From the NCBI GenBank assembly GCA_964554535.1, contig CAZKPB010000005.1, forward strand, positions 46,558-110,557: a stretch of 64,000 bases of DNA, written 5' to 3'. A program made the position numbers and the translations under genes. This document shows positions 34,761-44,147 of the stretch, one piece after another (the stretch's first letter is position 1; every line of letters starts with the position of its first letter). Below the pieces are notes generated by a model that saw only the letters and a program-made list of their open reading frames with translations, searched no databases and was not told the DNA's origin. This DNA is from DMER64 sp964554535 (GTDB taxonomy: Bacteria; Bacteroidota; Bacteroidia; Bacteroidales; UBA932).

Positions 34761-36137
34761 TTACTTGGTTTCTTGATTCAGTACTACATAACCCCATGGA
34801 GCCATTTCCCATACGGTGTTTTCCGTCACTTCCTGTGCGGAGGGTAAGGTCGGATGGGCCAGCACCACAGTGTAAGACCCGTTGGCATAGTCCTGAGTCA
34901 ACTGTACCTGGCAGGAAGCCGCGCTGAAGTTAAACAAGGCCAGCATGCGACTGCCTTCAATGGCCCGGGTAAAGGCATAGACGTATTCCGGGCAAGTAGT
35001 GGTCACTTCTTCCAGTACCCCCCCGTAAGGAGGTACCTGCAAGGCGGGAATGACTTTGCGCACTTGCCCCAATTTGGTATAGAAACTCCGGAAGTCCAGC
35101 GGATCGGAAAAATCTATAGTGTCTTTCTCAAAGAACTCCAGGCGTTTGGTATTGCCCACTTCCTGACCCGTATACATCAGCGGCATACCGGGCAGCACGT
35201 AGGTGAGCACGGCCATCTGGCGGGCGGCGTCTCCCATCCGTTCAAACTCGGTCCCGTTCCAAGAATTTTCATCGTGGTTAGAAGTAAACAGTAACGGAAT
35301 GGCGTTGGGCCCGAACTTCAGGGTCATGGTGTCCAGGCAGCTGCGCAGGGCATCCACCCGCACTGTCCCCTGAGCCAGGTCGTTGAGCGTGTGGTGCAGG
35401 TTCCAGGCATAATAAGAGTCAAACGCACGCTCGGTCTGCGAGGGTTGTTCCCCCTCGGCCAACATATAGACGTCGGGGCGCAGTTTTTCCAGTTCCTCAA
35501 CCGCGTAGTTCCAAAAATCCACCGGCACGCAATCGGCCACGTCGCAGCGGAAGCCGTCTATGCCCACCGTGTCCACCCAGTATTTCATCTGGGAGAGCAT
35601 GGCCTCGCGCATCTGGTTATTGGTGTAATCCAGGCGTGCCACGTCTGACCAGTCGTACAGGAAGGCCGGTTCGCCGTCGGCGCCGATTTCATACCAGTCT
35701 TTGTGAGCCAGCCATTTGGCGTCGCGTGAGGTGTGGCCGGCCACCAAATCAATAATCACTTTCATATCCAGGCTGTGCGCTATGTCCAGGCATTTTTTGA
35801 AATCCTCCAGGGTTCCGAACTCGGGATTGACTGCATAATAATCGCTTATGGAATAATACGAGCCCAGCGTGCCTTTGCGCCCTTCCACGCCAATGGGATG
35901 AATGGGCATGAACCAGAGAATGTCCACGCCGGCTTCGCGCAGAGCCGGAATTTCGTCGGCAAAGGCTTCAAAGGTGCCTTCCGGGGTGAACTGACGGGTG
36001 TTTACTTCATACATTACGGCCTGGCGAGCCCATTGAGGGTGTACTTCGGGAGCCGATACCGGGGTTTGGCAGGCGGCAAAGGCCAGGGCCAGCGCCAGCG
36101 CCGGGGCGGCTAAAAAGAAGAGACTGTGTTTTTTCAT
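34761..36137 (-). CDS. GH13 alpha-amylase-family lipoprotein, small
   Basis: A 458-residue GH13 enzyme with a lipoprotein signal (ALAFAAC, Cys23). The barrel has VDILWFMPIHPIG, VIIDLVAGHTSRD, Asp199 in GIDGFRCDVAD (nucleophile), Glu228 in YMLAEGEQP (acid/base) and Asp289 in TSNHDENSW. It is shorter than most SusG-type amylases; apart from the signal there is little sequence outside the barrel and one C-terminal beta domain. The GFRCDVADCVP pattern is seen in a Bacteroidetes GH13 group close to oligosaccharide-acting enzymes. Surface or periplasmic placement cannot be decided. It is 4 bases from one GH13 gene and 12 from the other. Confidence 0.9.
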   Translation of the reverse strand: MKKHSLFFLAAPALALALAFAACQTPVSAPEVHPQWARQAVMYEVNTRQFTPEGTFEAFADEIPALREAGVDILWFMPIHPIGVEGRKGTLGSYYSISDYYAVNPEFGTLEDFKKCLDIAHSLDMKVIIDLVAGHTSRDAKWLAHKDWYEIGADGEPAFLYDWSDVARLDYTNNQMREAMLSQMKYWVDTVGIDGFRCDVADCVPVDFWNYAVEELEKLRPDVYMLAEGEQPSQTERAFDSYYAWNLHHTLNDLAQGTVRVDALRSCLDTMTLKFGPNAIPLLFTSNHDENSWNGTEFERMGDAARQMAVLTYVLPGMPLMYTGQEVGNTKRLEFFEKDTIDFSDPLDFRSFYTKLGQVRKVIPALQVPPYGGVLEEVTTTCPEYVYAFTRAIEGSRMLALFNFSAASCQVQLTQDYANGSYTVVLAHPTLPSAQEVTENTVWEMAPWGYVVLNQETK

Positions 36138-36149
36138 ATGTATATATTA

Positions 36150-38249
36150 TTAATTCATTAATATCGTATAGCCGGGACCGGACGCACCGGGTGCCGTCAC
36201 CTCCGTCACCACATCGAAGTCATCCCAGGGTAGGTCAAACGGGAGAGCAACCTGACGGATGTCAAAAGGTCGGGGGCCCTTGTTAAGGCATACCGCCACG
36301 GCTTTCCCAAGGTACACGCGCACATAGGCCAGCACGTCCTCAGACACGTACAGCGGAAACAGGTCCCCGCACAACAGGGGCAGGGCGTGAGCGCGCATAT
36401 GGGTCAGTTGCTGCACGTGCAGCTTCAGGGTGGTCTGATCTGTGTCGTAGTCGTCAAATACCATCATCCGGCGGCAGTCGGGGTCATTGGCTCCGGGCAT
36501 CCCGAACTCGTCCCCGTAATAAATACAGGGCACGCCGGGCAGGGTCATATTCATGGCGTGCAGCATGGCCATATAAGTGTACGCCACCGGATTCCCCACT
36601 CCAATATCCCGCTTCCAGCCGGCCAGCTTGGTATCTTCGTCGGGGTCCACCGCTCCGCCGGCCAATGAGATGTACCGCGGGCGGTCGTGGTTGCCGCTGA
36701 TGTAGCCCATCAGATTATGATAACCGTAGCCGGTAAGGCTTTGGGAAATCACGTTCCACAAATCCGTGAACGATCCTCCCGGACGCACCGTAGCGTTGAT
36801 GTAGGCATCGTACACGTTAAAGTCAAATTGTCCGTCCAGCAGGCCGCTCTTCACGTAGCCGGCAATCAGTTCGGGGCTGCCGTAGGTCTCGCCAATCTGG
36901 TATACGCTGCGCTGCGGAAAGCGGGTCACCACTTTCTGCGTGAGCGTGCGCCAGAACAGATTGTCAATATGCTTGGTGGCATCGTGGCGGAAGCCATCAA
37001 TGTCGTATTTTTCCAGCCAGAACAGCGCACTGTCAGACAGGGCATCGCAGACATCGGGCCGGGAAAAGTCAAACTTGGGAATGTGTTTGTCAAACCAGGT
37101 GGTCAGGCGGTATTCATCCCACAATTCAAAATTGGGGCGGCCGTCGGGAGTCACCGGCGATGTGGTCCAGTCGGGATGAGCCTTAAGGGTGGGACTGTTT
37201 ATATGCATGTGGTTGGCCACGTAGTCCAGAATCACGTTCTCGTTATTGCCGTGGGCTGCACGCAAGAGCGTATTGAACTGGGCGTCGGTGCCAAAGCGGT
37301 CGTCTATTTGAGTAATGTAGACCGGCCAATAGCCGTGGTAGCCGCTGAACCTCGTCACAGGGTCGTTAATCTGTCCCCACGCATCGTAGGGATTCTGACT
37401 TATGGGAGAAAGCCACAGCGTATTCACGCCCAGGTCCTTGAAAAAGCCCGACTGAATTTTGAGCGTAATACCCTGCAGGTCCCCGCCCATATAGTCCACC
37501 TTGGGCAATACCTCGGGGCTATTCAGCGGACGGTCGTTGGAAATGTCTCCGTTGCAGAAACGGTCCACAAATATCTGGTACATAATCTGCGTCTGCTTGT
37601 CGGTGCGTTTGAGTTGCTCGACCCGTTGCACCACTCTGCCCTTTTCCAGTGGAATAAGCAGGTCGTTGGACAGTCCGTATTGATTGTACCCCAGCACCCG
37701 CACGTAAGAGCGTTCCATCAGCGCCGTGGCGCCGGGCAGAAGCAACGCGTACTGGTCAGTGACCTCCACTTCCTCCACCAGGTTGTTCTGCCAGAATACC
37801 AGCAACCGGGCCGGGCCGTAAGCCACCTTTATCAAACACAGCGCGTCACTGCCGGCCGAGGCTTCAAACACGGCCAGCCGGGGAGCTCCGGTGCCCTCCA
37901 TATTATTGGCCGTAAGGGGGTGGTTGCCCATCCGCACGGCCAGCGACCCGTGCTGGCCGCGGGAATATACGTCAAGCGAGGAAATCAGCGGCGTGGCCTC
38001 TGTAGCAATTACCTGTACGGTATCCCAGGTGGAATACGGAAGCAGTGTAAAGGCGTCGCTCTCTACTTTTTCCACCCTGTCAAGCGCCGGAAAATAATCT
38101 TTAACCACAACCACCACGGTATCTTGCATCATGGTGAGCCACGATCCCGGCGCTATGGCGTCAAACAACGGGTTACGCGAGAGCGAGGGCGAGCAGGCAC
38201 CCGCCAGCACCGACCACATCACTCCTATCCCAATAAAAAAACGTTTCAT
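36150..38249 (-). CDS. GH13 alpha-amylase-family lipoprotein with long N-terminal beta region
   Basis: A 699-residue lipoprotein (VLAGAC, Cys19). About 200 residues of beta-rich sequence precede the GH13 barrel, probably one or two accessory domains; they contain no pattern I can assign to a known binding-module family. The barrel starts near QIMYQIFVDRFCNGD (about 221) and has Asp423 (IDGFRHDATKH), Glu454 (YQIGETYG) and Asp522 (SGNHDRPR) as catalytic residues. A C-terminal beta domain ends the protein. It lies 9 bases after the SusG-like gene in the transcript. Starch or pullulan cleavage is likely; exact product type unknown. Confidence 0.9.
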   Translation of the reverse strand: MKRFFIGIGVMWSVLAGACSPSLSRNPLFDAIAPGSWLTMMQDTVVVVVKDYFPALDRVEKVESDAFTLLPYSTWDTVQVIATEATPLISSLDVYSRGQHGSLAVRMGNHPLTANNMEGTGAPRLAVFEASAGSDALCLIKVAYGPARLLVFWQNNLVEEVEVTDQYALLLPGATALMERSYVRVLGYNQYGLSNDLLIPLEKGRVVQRVEQLKRTDKQTQIMYQIFVDRFCNGDISNDRPLNSPEVLPKVDYMGGDLQGITLKIQSGFFKDLGVNTLWLSPISQNPYDAWGQINDPVTRFSGYHGYWPVYITQIDDRFGTDAQFNTLLRAAHGNNENVILDYVANHMHINSPTLKAHPDWTTSPVTPDGRPNFELWDEYRLTTWFDKHIPKFDFSRPDVCDALSDSALFWLEKYDIDGFRHDATKHIDNLFWRTLTQKVVTRFPQRSVYQIGETYGSPELIAGYVKSGLLDGQFDFNVYDAYINATVRPGGSFTDLWNVISQSLTGYGYHNLMGYISGNHDRPRYISLAGGAVDPDEDTKLAGWKRDIGVGNPVAYTYMAMLHAMNMTLPGVPCIYYGDEFGMPGANDPDCRRMMVFDDYDTDQTTLKLHVQQLTHMRAHALPLLCGDLFPLYVSEDVLAYVRVYLGKAVAVCLNKGPRPFDIRQVALPFDLPWDDFDVVTEVTAPGASGPGYTILMN

Positions 38250-38258
38250 ATGTTTTTG

Positions 38259-39941
38259 TTATTTCAATTCCAATATAATGGAGGAATACCCTTCCATTCT
38301 CACCTGCGTCTGTTCTTCCTCCCTTTTAATCATTACCTGTCCCTGGCAGGCCACCGTCCGTGCCACATTATCCACCGCCGCATCCAGGGTCCGCGTCACC
38401 GTAAGGCCGCTCAGGTTGTGCATCACAAGCATCCGCTCGTTCCCCGCCGTGCGGTACCATACCGCTGTTTCCCGAGCCGCGGAGTTGGAAGCATTGTACG
38501 TGGCGTGCGGTGTCATAGTGCCCGTTGCCAACGAGGCGTAAGTATTCCGTACCTCGGCAAACCGCCGGTACATATTCAGCAAGCCGGCCGAGTCCGCCTC
38601 CTGGGTGATCACCGCCGCCACAATCTGACTCAGCGCCGGGTCCACTTTGTCCGTATAGGAAGTGGTATAGCCGTCTCCCCAGAGCATAGGGGCGCGCAGG
38701 TACTCGTCACCCCGCTCCTTTTGGCCCGTGTACCCCAGTTCCTCGCCGTAATACACATAGGGCGACCCGCCGGCAGTCAACAGCACCGCGCCCGCCACCC
38801 GGGTTTTTCCGGCCGAGTTCCCCAGATACGAGCGCGTGCGCACCTCGTCGTGATTGGAAAGTTTGGTGGCCACCACCGGATCCTTCCGGTACGTGTCATA
38901 GAGCGTGCGCCCTGCCAGCACTTGTTGCACAAACGTGTTGCCGGTGCCCTGCTGCAGGGCGTTCTGCAAAAACCACCAGAACGAGAATTCAAATAAAGAG
39001 GGCAGTCCGGTGTAGTAGGGCGCCACTTTGTCGGACGCACTGAACACCTCGCCCACCATATAGATATCCGTGCCGTTTTTAGCTTTGTAATAAGTATTTA
39101 CGGCATCGTAAAATTTCTTGAGAAAACGAGGATTCTCGTCAGAGAACTCGTTATGGTAAATGTGCTTTACCGCGTCCAGACGAAAGCCGTCCACACCGGC
39201 ATCTATCCAAATTTTGGCGTTGTTCACCATGGCTTTGAAGGCCGGTGAATTTTCTGCGGTTTCCACGGCCCCGTAATTCAAGTCCGCAAACCACGAGGTC
39301 CAAAAATGAGAGTGGTAGTTGACGGCCCCCTGTGGTGAGGCGGCACCAAACCATTGGCCGCTGTCGTAACCGTTGGCGCCTTCCGTGGCAATCATGGGTA
39401 TGTTCCCGGCCACAATATCGGCGCGGGGGTTTTTGGAAAAAATGTAATAGTTGCGGTACGGATTGTCCGTTCCGCAAAGAGCCTGCGTAAACCACGGGTG
39501 ATTGCGGCCCGTATGGTTTATTACAAAGTCCAGGTATACTTTGATGTTTCTTTGGTGCGCGGCCGCCACAAATTGTTTGAAGCCGTCCATGGTTCCGTAG
39601 CGCGGATTGACCGCAGCATAGTCCGTGACGTCGTATCCGTGATAAGACATGGCCGGGTGGATGGGAGAAAGCCATACGGCCCTGACCCCCAGGGCGTCAA
39701 TATAATCCAGTTTGTCTGTAAGACCGGCAAGGTCGCCCCAACCGTCGCCGTCTTTATCTGCAAAGGAATACACAAGGAGCTGGTAGGTGATATCGGCCCG
39801 CTTGTTTCCATCCCATTTTTTGGGAGAAGCCACCGCCTTTTCATACTGTGCCGGTTCCGGTTGTTTGCCGGAAGGATTTCTCTCACAGGAGACAATCCAT
39901 AGAGAGAAGGCTATCAGTAATAAAAAGGCGGTTTTCTTCAT
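38259..39941 (-). CDS. GH13 alpha-amylase lipoprotein (SusG-like)
   Basis: A 560-residue GH13 amylase with lipoprotein signal SLWIVSC (Cys19), likely on the cell surface. The N-terminal DITYQLLVYSFADKDGDGWGD has the Ca-binding DxDxDGxGD loop of the GH13_36-like subfamily seen in SusG. Catalytic residues: Asp256 in VDGFRLDAVKH, Glu298 in YMVGEVFS and Asp365 in LSNHDEVRTR. It follows the SusE/F-like gene by 20 bases, the same relative place as susG in the classical starch locus. No CBM58-type insertion is evident, unlike Bacteroides thetaiotaomicron SusG. Starts the first cut of starch bound by the Sus lipoproteins. Confidence 0.92.
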   Translation of the reverse strand: MKKTAFLLLIAFSLWIVSCERNPSGKQPEPAQYEKAVASPKKWDGNKRADITYQLLVYSFADKDGDGWGDLAGLTDKLDYIDALGVRAVWLSPIHPAMSYHGYDVTDYAAVNPRYGTMDGFKQFVAAAHQRNIKVYLDFVINHTGRNHPWFTQALCGTDNPYRNYYIFSKNPRADIVAGNIPMIATEGANGYDSGQWFGAASPQGAVNYHSHFWTSWFADLNYGAVETAENSPAFKAMVNNAKIWIDAGVDGFRLDAVKHIYHNEFSDENPRFLKKFYDAVNTYYKAKNGTDIYMVGEVFSASDKVAPYYTGLPSLFEFSFWWFLQNALQQGTGNTFVQQVLAGRTLYDTYRKDPVVATKLSNHDEVRTRSYLGNSAGKTRVAGAVLLTAGGSPYVYYGEELGYTGQKERGDEYLRAPMLWGDGYTTSYTDKVDPALSQIVAAVITQEADSAGLLNMYRRFAEVRNTYASLATGTMTPHATYNASNSAARETAVWYRTAGNERMLVMHNLSGLTVTRTLDAAVDNVARTVACQGQVMIKREEEQTQVRMEGYSSIILELK

Positions 39942-39961
39942 AACTTCTCACAAAAAATTCA

Positions 39962-42538
39962 CTACATGGCGGTTACGGTGACCGTCTGGTCCGCCTCGGA
40001 ATAAGTCACACGATACTTCACACCGATAGAAGGTACGGCAATGTTGGCCCCGTCCTGAGTTACGGCAAACGCCTCGCCCAAATTGGCCAGGGCACCGCCG
40101 CGGTTTACGCCCCAGTCACTGTTGTAGCGGAGTTTGAATTCTCCGTCGGCTACAGCGGCTCCTTCCCACACGTCCTCGGCGGTTTTTACCATATAAATGT
40201 CCTTATCCCAGTTGGCTCCGTTCACCAGACCAATCAGTGACCAGCAACCTTCTACGGTTACTGTTTCAGTAGCCGGGTCATACTCCACAATGTACAAGTT
40301 ATCGTTCTTGGGAGCAGCCATATTGGCACCGCCGTTTTCAACGGCAAAGGCCTCGTCCATGGCTACCACGGTACCCCCGCGATTGGTGTCCCAGTTGCCT
40401 CCGAAACGGAGTTTGAATTCGCCGTTGATCTTTACCGGATTACTTACCCATTTGCCCGACGGGGTCAATCTGAGGAAGAAATCCTTGTCCCAGCCGCTAC
40501 CTTCAATCTGACCAATCAAAGACCAGCTTTCCACGGTAGACAGCACGGTGACGGTTTCCAGGGCGGGATTGTAAATCACCTGATACGCCACGCCGGTGGC
40601 GGGTACGGCAATGTTGGCCCCGTCCTGAGTTACGGCAAAGTTTTCTCCAAGGGCGACCAGCGTCCCGCCGCGGTTCACGCCCCAGTCATTGTTGAAGCGG
40701 AGTTTGAATTCTCCGTCAACCGTTACCGGGTCACTTACCCAAAGGCCCGAAGCCGTAAGGGTCATATAGAAATCCTTGTCCCAACCGCTGCCGGCCAGCT
40801 GGCCAATCAGCGACCATTGGTTGGACGGAAGGGCGGCTTCCACCATAATGGTCTGGTCGTTTTCATTGTAAGTCACAAAGTATTCCTTGCCGGTGGCGGG
40901 CACGGTGATGTTGTCACCGCCGTCCACTGCCGCAAAGGGTTCTCCCAGATTCACCAGTACGCCGCCCTTGTTGAGGTCCCAAGAAGTGTTGTAACGGAGT
41001 TTGAACCCACCGTCTATGACCACGGCCGGGCTCTTCCAAAGGCCTTCTCCCGTTTTTTCCATAAAGAAGTCGGTATCCCAGGAAGTGCCGGCAATTTCAC
41101 CTATCAGGGACCAGTGGTCTGCATACGAGAACACCGTAATGGTCTGGTCGTTGGTATTGTAGATGACTTTGTAGACGCCTTCCGCGGGTACCACAATGTT
41201 GTCTCCGCCTGCCACAGCGGCAAAAGGTTCACCCAGGTTGACCAGGGTACCACCCACGTTTTCCGCCCAGTCGTTGTTAAAGCGGATTTTGAACTGACTC
41301 TTGAGGGTCACAACGTTACTGCTCCATACGCCGTCTTTTTCCGTCATATATACGTCCTTATCCCAGTTGGCTCCGTTCACCTCTCCAATCAGAGACCAGG
41401 CGTTTTCCACCACGGGATCCACTGGTTCTTCTTCCCCGCCGCCTTCTTCGGTGCCGTAAGCCTCGGCACTGATGCGGTAGATAATGTTTTTGGAGTTGAG
41501 GTCAAGGTAGATACGGTAATTACCGGCATCACAGGGGATGTTGGCACCGCCCTGTTCGGCCACACCGTCGGCACCACCCCAGTTGACGGCCCAGTCGGCG
41601 TCCAGACGGAACTTGAAGCTGGTAGCCGTGGCAAATTCCACGTCGGTGTAGAACAATTGCTTGGCAGCGCTGTATTCCATCAGTTTGTCATCGCCCCAGC
41701 TGTTGAAATCACCAATAACGCCCACCTTGTCAAACGAGTTGCGTAAAGAGAGCATCAGGGTGCTCTTGTTAAAGGCAAAGCGATAGTAACGTTTGGCAGT
41801 GTATACCGCAATGTTGTCATTGGAAGCGTTCAACAGTTGTACCTGTCCGGCTTCGGGTGCGGGAGCACCGGTCTGACCCCAGTTGCCCGTGGCGTTGTCC
41901 CAAGAGTCGGCGCCGGTAATCTTGAAGGCGTTGGCAGCATGGTCTTCCCCAAAGTCAATCACCCCTTCAAAGTTGACGTCGTCCTCGGCGTAGTTGAACA
42001 GATACAGGGCCTTGGCGTGACTCCATCCGTTGAACGAGCCCAGCACGTATACCTTGGCGTATTCCTTTTCTGCGTTGTAACCGGTAATGGTGGTTTTCAC
42101 CGCATTGGAGATCAATTTGATGCCCACGGACGAAGATTCGCCCATCCATTCGGCCGTCACGCGAAACTGGACTTCGGTGGGGGTATTGGGGGCTACGCCC
42201 AGGGAAAGCAGGGCATTGTTCAGTTTGGCCGCATCCACGGCTATTTGGGTAGAGGGGCTGGTGGTGTTTTCCAATGTTTTGGCATTGGCAAACCCGTTTC
42301 CGGCCAGGTCAACGGACATGGTGTATTTTACCGATACCGCCACGCCAAAGTCGGCAGGGACAAAAGAGAACGTATCAAACGTTTCTCCCTCGGCCAGCGT
42401 GTAGTCGGTGCCAATCTCCTGCAGTACGGGAGGCACGGCGTTTTCCGGCGCATACACGGGCGTAAGTTCTCGTTCGGCGCAAGACCACGAGGCCAGGCCC
42501 AACAACGCTACTGTAAGTATAGAAAATATCTTCTTCAT
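39962..42538 (-). CDS. SusE/SusF-like starch-binding lipoprotein with five tandem repeat modules
   Basis: An 858-residue surface lipoprotein (GLASWSC, Cys20). It begins with a SusE-type N-terminal domain (about 22-155), then two starch-binding-type beta modules (about 160-262 with VLGSFNGWSHAK, and 269-360 with VIGDFNSWGDDK), an acidic linker (TEEGGGEEEPVDP) and five copies of a 93-99-residue module starting at Trp381, Trp476, Trp575, Trp672 and Trp766, each WSLIGxxxGxxWDxD. SusE has two and SusF three such modules, so this protein with seven is much enlarged. It probably holds starch at the cell surface for SusC/D and the GH13 enzymes. It follows susD by 13 bases. Confidence 0.9.
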   Translation of the reverse strand: MKKIFSILTVALLGLASWSCAERELTPVYAPENAVPPVLQEIGTDYTLAEGETFDTFSFVPADFGVAVSVKYTMSVDLAGNGFANAKTLENTTSPSTQIAVDAAKLNNALLSLGVAPNTPTEVQFRVTAEWMGESSSVGIKLISNAVKTTITGYNAEKEYAKVYVLGSFNGWSHAKALYLFNYAEDDVNFEGVIDFGEDHAANAFKITGADSWDNATGNWGQTGAPAPEAGQVQLLNASNDNIAVYTAKRYYRFAFNKSTLMLSLRNSFDKVGVIGDFNSWGDDKLMEYSAAKQLFYTDVEFATATSFKFRLDADWAVNWGGADGVAEQGGANIPCDAGNYRIYLDLNSKNIIYRISAEAYGTEEGGGEEEPVDPVVENAWSLIGEVNGANWDKDVYMTEKDGVWSSNVVTLKSQFKIRFNNDWAENVGGTLVNLGEPFAAVAGGDNIVVPAEGVYKVIYNTNDQTITVFSYADHWSLIGEIAGTSWDTDFFMEKTGEGLWKSPAVVIDGGFKLRYNTSWDLNKGGVLVNLGEPFAAVDGGDNITVPATGKEYFVTYNENDQTIMVEAALPSNQWSLIGQLAGSGWDKDFYMTLTASGLWVSDPVTVDGEFKLRFNNDWGVNRGGTLVALGENFAVTQDGANIAVPATGVAYQVIYNPALETVTVLSTVESWSLIGQIEGSGWDKDFFLRLTPSGKWVSNPVKINGEFKLRFGGNWDTNRGGTVVAMDEAFAVENGGANMAAPKNDNLYIVEYDPATETVTVEGCWSLIGLVNGANWDKDIYMVKTAEDVWEGAAVADGEFKLRYNSDWGVNRGGALANLGEAFAVTQDGANIAVPSIGVKYRVTYSEADQTVTVTAM
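39965..41398 (-). repeat. Five tandem copies of a ~285-bp module inside the SusE/F-like gene
   Basis: Each copy encodes WSLIG-(x3)-G-(x2)-WDxD, then FKLRF/Y-N-x-x-W, GGxLVxLGE-FAV and a final strand. Copies 3 and 5 share GVNRGG, FAVTQDGANIAVP almost unchanged, so they are the most recent duplicates; copies 1 and 2 form another close pair. DNA blocks such as CCGTCCTGAGTTACGGCAAA recur exactly. Confidence 0.92.
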
Positions 42539-42551
42539 AGTGATTCACTTA

Positions 42552-44129
42552 TTAATAACCGGTATTTTGAACCAGTTGGGAGTTTGCATTGGTTTCACTG
42601 ACGGGAATAGGCATCAGGTTGAACTTGCTGTCCACGGCCTTTCCTTGATGTTCACCACCCTTCCAGGACCATAGGTAGCTGTCGGTGGTCAATTTTCCAA
42701 AACGAACCAGGTCAGAACGGCGGTGGCATTCCCAATAGAGTTCGCGGCCGCGTTCTTCAAATACATCGTCCAGGGTAATGCTTGTCACAGCCGTAAGTCC
42801 GGCGCGGGTGTGCACTGCGTTGTAGGCAGCCAAAGCCTCGGCCTCGGTGGCCGTGGTGGCGCCGCGTTTCACCGCCTCGGCCAGCATCAGGTACGCATCG
42901 GCCGTACGGAATACGGGGAAGTCGGTGTCCACAAAGTTCTTGGCCGCTCCGTAACCGCCGTCGTGCGTGCGGTTGGAGAATTTATACTGGGTATAACCGT
43001 TCAGGAATACTTTGTAGTCGTTGATTTCAAAGGTGTGACGGCCGTCGTCGTTGACAAAGTCGCCTCCGTCAAAAAACATTTTGCGTGCGTCGCTATCGTC
43101 AAACGTATTGATAAATTCGGGGGTTACCACGGCACCACCCCATCCGTCGTTCACGCCCAAAAAGTCCTGCCAGGCGTCGTTCCCGGAAACTATGGAAGCC
43201 TTGATCAGGAAAGTAGTGGCTCCGTAAGACTGGGTGTTGACGGCATCCTGTTGGATGGCAAAGATGATTTCATTGGTCCACAGGTTGTTGTCGGCCATAA
43301 ACAGGTAAGAGTAGTTGGAAGTCAATGCACCGTAGGCATTCATGATTTCCTTGCAGACGGTGGCGCATTCGTTGAATTTGTTTACGCCGGCGTATACCTC
43401 GGTATTCAGATACAATTTGGCCAGCAACATCATGGCCAGGCCCTGGTCGGCGCGGCCGTATTCATTCTGACCCACCGGTTTGAGGTCACCCTTGAAGGCG
43501 TTGATCTCGTCCACCAGCCAGTTGAACAGGTCGGCACGCATAATCTGGGCGGGACCCGTGGCGCCGATGCTGTTGTCCTCGGTGGCCATAGGCACGTTGC
43601 CGTACATATCAATGGCGTGGTAGTAACTGAGGGCTCTCAAGGCGCGGGCCTCGGCCATATAAGTTTTCATGGTGGCGCTTTCCGCAAATTCAGACACTTT
43701 GGCGCGGCGCAGGAATTCGTTGCACAAGGCAATCTGGTAATAAATACGCGAGAACATCGCCGTCACAAAGATGTCCGAAGAGGTCCAGCAGAGGTTGTGC
43801 ATATTGTATACCGTCTGGTCGTTCCAGCAAATAAGGGCTTCATCGGTAGGTAATTCGTTCATATAGAACAACGCGCGTACGTATTGGCCAAAACCGCCGT
43901 CCACCCCGTCAATGTCCGGGCTGGCATCGGGGCCGGAAGAACTGCTGACGGCCAGTGAGGCGTAACATTTGGCAAGCACCTGTTCAAAGGCGGCTTCGCT
44001 GTCAAGAACGTCCTCGGGCAACGTCAGGTTGGGATCAATGGGGGTCACATCCAGGTCACCCACACAAGAGGTGAGACCGGTGCAAAGGGCAAAACCTGCC
44101 ACAATGATTGATAAAATATATTTCTTCAT
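42552..44129 (-). CDS. susD: SusD-family starch-binding lipoprotein
   Basis: A 525-residue surface lipoprotein (CTGLTSC, Cys22) that works with SusC. It has the SusD N-terminal helical region (MAEARALRALSYYHAIDMYGNVPMATED, in part) and the C-terminal FEERGRELYWECHRRSDLVRFGKL ... NLMPIPVSETNANSQLVQNTGY block, both standard for the family. It stands between susC (19 bases) and the SusE/F-like gene. Because the following genes encode GH13 enzymes and starch-binding modules, the ligand is most likely starch or another alpha-glucan. Confidence 0.94.
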   Translation of the reverse strand: MKKYILSIIVAGFALCTGLTSCVGDLDVTPIDPNLTLPEDVLDSEAAFEQVLAKCYASLAVSSSSGPDASPDIDGVDGGFGQYVRALFYMNELPTDEALICWNDQTVYNMHNLCWTSSDIFVTAMFSRIYYQIALCNEFLRRAKVSEFAESATMKTYMAEARALRALSYYHAIDMYGNVPMATEDNSIGATGPAQIMRADLFNWLVDEINAFKGDLKPVGQNEYGRADQGLAMMLLAKLYLNTEVYAGVNKFNECATVCKEIMNAYGALTSNYSYLFMADNNLWTNEIIFAIQQDAVNTQSYGATTFLIKASIVSGNDAWQDFLGVNDGWGGAVVTPEFINTFDDSDARKMFFDGGDFVNDDGRHTFEINDYKVFLNGYTQYKFSNRTHDGGYGAAKNFVDTDFPVFRTADAYLMLAEAVKRGATTATEAEALAAYNAVHTRAGLTAVTSITLDDVFEERGRELYWECHRRSDLVRFGKLTTDSYLWSWKGGEHQGKAVDSKFNLMPIPVSETNANSQLVQNTGY

Positions 44130-44147
44130 AATGTTATTCCTTAAATA

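Noticed and set aside
36687..38996. 769-codon open frame on the plus strand across two GH13 genes
   Set aside because: It crosses two clear GH13 genes on the other strand and shows only shadow composition; GC-rich third positions of the real genes leave the opposite frame open.
39965..41398. Repeat array taken as a CRISPR
   Set aside because: The repeats are about 285 bases, in frame, and encode a protein module; there are no spacers.
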